From positions 1-40,518 of the forward strand of contig WGNC01000011.1 in assembly GCA_016124745.1 (NCBI GenBank): a stretch of 40,518 nucleotides of DNA, in the 5' to 3' direction. A program made the translations under genes and the position numbers. Positions 35,182 to 40,518 of this stretch are shown here, piece by piece. This DNA comes from Thiobacillus sp. Its GTDB lineage: Bacteria; Pseudomonadota; Gammaproteobacteria; Burkholderiales; Thiobacillaceae. Positions within the stretch are counted from its first letter, which is position 1; each line of letters opens with the position of its first letter. The notes under the pieces are model-generated. The model was given only the letters and a program-made list of their open reading frames with translations, did no database searches and had not been told where the DNA came from.

Positions 35182-35288
35182 ATTCCTGGCTGCTTTCGAA
35201 TGGATACTGCGTTGTCGGGCCTTGCCGTACTGTGATGTACTGTCTGCGGCTCTCCGCCTTGTCTCCATTCGAAAGCAGCCTGGAATGG
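35180..35288. repeat. Long inverted repeat between ffs and dnaX
   Basis: Two 25-base arms, 35180-35204 and 35264-35288, are reverse complements with a single mismatch (core GGCTGCTTTCGAATGGA). The 59-base centre contains a smaller GTAC...GTAC pairing. There is no T-tract, so it is not a standard terminator. The right arm ends 20 bp before the dnaX ATG. It may be a dispersed palindromic element or a structured 5' UTR. Confidence 0.85.
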
Positions 35289-35308
35289 TTCCCGCTTCCA
35301 TATAACCC

Positions 35309-37033
35309 ATGACTGATCTCTTCGGCGACTCCGCATCCCCCGCACTCGCGCTGGCGCGCAAGTGGCGGCCGCGCGTGTTTGCCGATCTCAAGGGCCAGGA
35401 GCACGTGGTGCAGGCGCTGTCCAATGCGCTGACCCAGGGCCGCCTGCATCACGCCTACCTGCTGACCGGCACGCGCGGGGTGGGAAAGACCACGCTGGCG
35501 CGAATTCTCGCCAAGTGTCTCAACTGCGAAACCGGGGTGACGGCGACGCCCTGCGGCGTCTGTTCGGCTTGCAGCCAGATCGACACCGGACGCTTTGTCG
35601 ATCTGCTGGAACTCGATGCGGCATCGAATACCGGCGTCGACAACATGCGCGAGGTGCTGGATAACGCGTTGTACGCGCCGACAGTCGGCCGCTACAAGGT
35701 CTACATCATCGACGAAGTGCACATGCTGTCGAAGCCGGCGTTCAACTCGATGTTGAAAACGCTGGAAGAGCCGCCGGCACACGTGAAATTCATCCTCGCC
35801 ACCACCGACCCGCAAAAGATTCCGGTGACGGTATTGAGCCGCTGCCTGCAGTTCAACCTGAAGCCGATGCCGCCCGCGCTGGTGGCGCAGCACCTGGGCG
35901 AGGTGCTGGCGCAGGAACACGTCGATGCCGAGCCTGCCGCGCTGGCCCTGCTCGCGCGTGCCGCTGCCGGCAGCATGCGCGACGCACTTTCGCTCACCGA
36001 CCAGGCCATCGCCTACGGCAGCGGCCGCATCGAGGCCGCAGGCGTCGAAGCCATGCTCGGCACGGTGCGACGCGACTACCTGTTCGATCTGCTCGACGCG
36101 CTGGCAGCGCAGGACGGCGACGCACTGTTGAATCGGGCGCGTCAATTGGCCGAGGGCGGGATTGCCTTCGACGCTGCGCTGCAGGATCTGGGAAGCCTGC
36201 TCACCCAGTTGGGCCTGCTGCTGCATGCCCCGGGCGCGGTCGAAAGCACGGCAGATCTGGAACGGATGAAGTCTGCCGCCGCCCGGCTGGACGCCGAAAC
36301 CGTGCAGCTCTATTACCAGATTGCATTGAACGGCCGGCGCGACCTGCCGTATGCGCCGGACGAGTTTTCAGGGTTTTGCATGACGCTGCTGCGCATGCTG
36401 GCGTTCGCTCCCGGCTCGGGAGGCGCTCCGGCTGGCACTGCGGCATCGGGTCGTTCCGCACCCGGGTCGGTCGCGTCAGGCGTGCGTGCCGAAGCGTCGC
36501 CGCGTGCCGCAGCGCCTGCAGAGCCTCTCCCGGTGATCCCGCCGCCGGCACCGCAGGAGGAAGCGCCCGCGGTGGCTGTCCTGCCGCCCGAACCCATCGC
36601 GCCTGCCTCCCCCGCGTTGGTTGCCCGTGAGCCCGGTCCGCGCAATGACTGGGACTGGCTCGCCGTCGTCGCCGGGCTGCGTCTCGGGGGCATGGCAAAG
36701 ATGCTCGCCGATCACTGCGAACTGATATCGCAGACTGGGGATGTGGTGGCGCTGCGCGTGGGCGAAGCCCACAAGCACCTGCTGGATCGGGCCTACCAGG
36801 ACAAACTGGTGGCGGCGTTGCGCGACAAATACGGGACGACGCTCGATGTCAGCTTCGAGATAGGTGCCGCCGCCGAGCAGACGCCGCAGCAGGTGCGCAC
36901 GCGCATCAGGGAAGCGCGCCAGGCCGAGGCTGTGGCGGCCATCGAAGCGGATCCTTTCGTGCGTGAACTGGTCGACCATCTAGGCGGCCAGATCGACGCG
37001 AATTCCATACAACCCTCAGGAGAATCGACATGA
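35309..37033 (+). CDS. dnaX: DNA polymerase III subunits gamma/tau
   Basis: Clamp-loader ATPase of the replisome, 574 residues (643 in E. coli). AAA+ domain: Walker [10 protein letters not shown] with K60, the four-Cys zinc module (LNCE...PCGVCSAC), Walker B DEVHML and the SRC arginine finger LSRCLQF. A Pro/Ala-rich linker occupies about residues 375-440 and a tau-type C-terminal domain follows. I see no A-AAA-AAG type slippery heptamer, so a programmed short gamma form is not evident. The ATG at 35309 lacks a clear Shine-Dalgarno and sits just after the long inverted repeat. The stop overlaps the ybaB start by 4 bp. Confidence 0.95.
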   Translation: MTDLFGDSASPALALARKWRPRVFADLKGQEHVVQALSNALTQGRLHHAYLLTGTRGVGKTTLARILAKCLNCETGVTATPCGVCSACSQIDTGRFVDLLELDAASNTGVDNMREVLDNALYAPTVGRYKVYIIDEVHMLSKPAFNSMLKTLEEPPAHVKFILATTDPQKIPVTVLSRCLQFNLKPMPPALVAQHLGEVLAQEHVDAEPAALALLARAAAGSMRDALSLTDQAIAYGSGRIEAAGVEAMLGTVRRDYLFDLLDALAAQDGDALLNRARQLAEGGIAFDAALQDLGSLLTQLGLLLHAPGAVESTADLERMKSAAARLDAETVQLYYQIALNGRRDLPYAPDEFSGFCMTLLRMLAFAPGSGGAPAGTAASGRSAPGSVASGVRAEASPRAAAPAEPLPVIPPPAPQEEAPAVAVLPPEPIAPASPALVAREPGPRNDWDWLAVVAGLRLGGMAKMLADHCELISQTGDVVALRVGEAHKHLLDRAYQDKLVAALRDKYGTTLDVSFEIGAAAEQTPQQVRTRIREARQAEAVAAIEADPFVRELVDHLGGQIDANSIQPSGEST

Positions 37034-37356
37034 TGAAGGGCGGCATCGGCAACATGATGAAGCAGGTCCAGCAGGTACAGGAAAACATGGCCAAGATGCA
37101 GGCCAAGCTGGCAGAAATCGAGATCGAGGGACTGAGTGGCGCCGGCATGGTCAAGGTGGTGATGACCTGCAAGTACGACGTGCGCCGCATCACCATCGAT
37201 CCTGCCCTGATGACGGACGACAAGGAAATGCTGGAAGACCTGGTGGCCGCCGCGGTGAACGACGCGGTGCGCAAGGTCGAATCCACGGTGCAGGAAAAAA
37301 TGGGCGGCGTGACCGCAGGCCTGCCGATCCCGCCCGGGATGAAGCTGCCATTCTGA
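37030..37356 (+). CDS. ybaB: Nucleoid-associated protein YbaB/EbfC
   Basis: A 108-residue dimeric DNA-binding protein. The N-terminal helix ([21 protein letters not shown]) and the core segments [22 protein letters not shown] and [15 protein letters not shown] are those of the YbaB/EbfC family, which coats the nucleoid and affects expression broadly. Its place between dnaX and recR is the classic arrangement. It starts in the dnaX stop codon (ATGATG) with AGGAGAA about 8 bases upstream. recR follows after 10 bp. Confidence 0.95.
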   Translation: MMKGGIGNMMKQVQQVQENMAKMQAKLAEIEIEGLSGAGMVKVVMTCKYDVRRITIDPALMTDDKEMLEDLVAAAVNDAVRKVESTVQEKMGGVTAGLPIPPGMKLPF

Positions 37357-37366
37357 GATCCTGGCC

Positions 37367-39471
<2,105 letters not shown>

Positions 39472-39523
39472 GCCCGGCCATTTCAGGCAGGCCGATTCGA
39501 GCCTGCGTTCAAATGGAGGCACC

Positions 39524-40366
39524 ATGTCCGAACATGCCCTAGACGTCGGCCTCGCCGACTTCGACCAACACGTTCTCGAGGAATCGAAGCAGCGCCCGGT
39601 CGTGGTCGATTTCTGGGCGCCCTGGTGCGGCCCCTGCAAATCGCTGAAGCCCATCCTGGAAAAACTGGCAGCCGAATACGGCGGCAAATTCCTGCTTGCC
39701 AAGATCAATTCCGACGACAATCAGGACCTCGCCGCACGCTACGGCGTACGCGGCATTCCCAGCGTCAAGGCCTTCATCGACGGCGAGCCGGTTGACGAGT
39801 TTTCCGGCGCGCTGCCGGAGGGTGAGGTACGTGCCTTCCTCGACCGGCTGATTCCCAGCGCGGCCGACGAGATGCGCCGGCAGGCGGCCGCTGCACGCAT
39901 GGCAGGCGACATCACGGGCGCGCTGCAGCTGCTGGCCGAGGCCTCGAAACTGGATCCTGGTCACTTGGGGGTACGGCTCGACGCGGCGGACATCATGCTC
40001 GACCTCAACGAAGCGGAAGAAGCCCGCCGCCTGATCGCCAGCGTGCCGGATGACGTCGATCCCCGCGTGCCGCAGATGAAAGCCCGGCTGCAGTTCATGG
40101 ATGCCGCGGGCGAGGACGAAGTGGCGTTGAGCGCGCGCGTGGCGGCGAACGAGAACGATCTGGAAGCGAGACTGAAGCTCGCGAATTTGCACGTGGCTGC
40201 AGGGCAATACGAAGCGGGGATGGATCAGCTGCTGGAAATCATCCAGCGCGACCGCAGCTTCAGGGAAGACATCGGTCGCACGACCCTGCTGTCGGTGTTC
40301 AACCTGCTGGGCGGTAGTGAACTGGTGAGCCGCTACCGGCGCAAGCTCGCAAGTGCATTGAATTGA
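39524..40366 (+). CDS. cnoX: Thioredoxin-TPR protein, CnoX/YbbN-like
   Basis: A 280-residue cytosolic protein with a thioredoxin domain at about 1-110 and TPR-like helices at about 115-280. The active site is WCGPC (C35, C38), so unlike E. coli CnoX, whose site is SxxC, this protein should be redox active. GIPSVKAFIDGEPVDEFSG contains the cis-Pro. CnoX-type chaperedoxins hold substrates for GroEL under oxidative bleach stress; that role is inferred. A GGAGG site precedes the ATG. It is 52 bp downstream of purB and possibly cotranscribed. Confidence 0.9.
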   Translation: MSEHALDVGLADFDQHVLEESKQRPVVVDFWAPWCGPCKSLKPILEKLAAEYGGKFLLAKINSDDNQDLAARYGVRGIPSVKAFIDGEPVDEFSGALPEGEVRAFLDRLIPSAADEMRRQAAAARMAGDITGALQLLAEASKLDPGHLGVRLDAADIMLDLNEAEEARRLIASVPDDVDPRVPQMKARLQFMDAAGEDEVALSARVAANENDLEARLKLANLHVAAGQYEAGMDQLLEIIQRDRSFREDIGRTTLLSVFNLLGGSELVSRYRRKLASALN

Positions 40367-40401
40367 CAGGCAGGGGCCAGGATCTAGGGGTCAGGATTCA
40401 G

Positions 40402-40424
40402 GCGGCTTTGTGCGGCGAAGCCGC
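40402..40424. other. Hairpin after cnoX
   Basis: GCGGCTT (40402-40408) and AAGCCGC (40418-40424) pair over a nine-base loop. No T-tract follows. It lies between an isolated inverted unit of the heptamer motif (AGGGGTCAGG at 40386-40395) and the tandem array. Confidence 0.6.
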
Positions 40425-40456
40425 GCCGAATGAATTCCTGGGGTTTACGCTCTATT

Positions 40457-40518
40457 CCCTGACCCCTGACCCCTGACCCCTGACCCCTGACCCCTGACCC
40501 CTGACCCCTGACCCCTGA
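40457..40518. repeat. Tandem heptamer array (CCCCTGA), running off the window
   Basis: Eight complete copies of CCCCTGA (40463-40518) follow a partial one (CCCTGA, 40457-40462), with no mismatch. The array reaches the last base of the window, so its full length is unknown. A reverse-strand unit lies about 70 bp upstream. Confidence 0.95.

Noticed and set aside
35811..35822. CGCAAAAGATT in dnaX as a gamma-frameshift site
   Set aside because: It is not an A-AAA-AAG heptamer, lies too early (inside the AAA+ domain) and has no visible stimulatory hairpin.

Overview
The window reads as chromosome from a GC-rich betaproteobacterium. Evidence is the ffs-dnaX-ybaB-recR block, the yhdP / nitrilase / tldD order, a PilZ-DUF1631-GGDEF-EAL protein and the codon use. 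A sulfur- or iron-oxidising Nitrosomonadales relative (for example Thiobacillaceae) is my guess and has not been tested. No tRNA, rRNA operon, transposase, prophage or CRISPR array was found.

Layout. (1) 1-15000 is an ion-transport and stress island. An MrpA-type Na+/H+ antiporter subunit reads leftward off the window edge. Opposite it lie a small exported Met-rich protein and a tightly packed + strand series: tandem-UspA protein, Kef-type antiporter with a TrkA-N domain, second tandem-UspA protein, Na+/Ca2+-exchanger-family protein, PMR1/SPCA-like P2A ATPase, a small single-TM protein and a SERCA-like P2A ATPase. An MscS channel follows. Most junctions overlap by 4 or 11 bp, so translation is probably coupled. 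(2) 15000-22800 holds a MarR regulator and glnE (minus), acs (plus), a Dom34/eRF1-like small protein, a small exported hypothetical, an FMN reductase and the Hsp15-type gene hslR. (3) 22883-29463 holds yhdP, a Nit-type amidase and tldD, followed by a small GIY-YIG protein and a 450-bp repeat-rich gap. (4) 29916-33698 is a 1260-residue c-di-GMP-related protein on the minus strand. (5) 33784-40518 holds aroG behind a probable Phe/Tyr attenuator, the 4.5S RNA gene, a long inverted repeat, dnaX-ybaB-recR, purB, a CnoX-like thioredoxin-TPR protein and a heptamer tandem repeat that runs off the window.

Most notable points. The 3' end of the exchanger gene and the 3' end of the small gene between the two Ca2+-ATPases are clearly related (37 of 51 bases, same 11-bp overlap with the next ATPase start), which suggests a duplicated junction or a shared C-terminal transmembrane tail. 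The two ATPases differ in their ion-site residues in the way that separates PMR1/SPCA from SERCA. The DAHP synthase gene is preceded by a 22-codon ORF with five Phe/Tyr codons, a possible antiterminator and a textbook intrinsic terminator. That is a complete attenuator layout, which I do not know to be described for this gene.

All calls come from reading the sequence and recalling protein families. No searches or folding programs were run.
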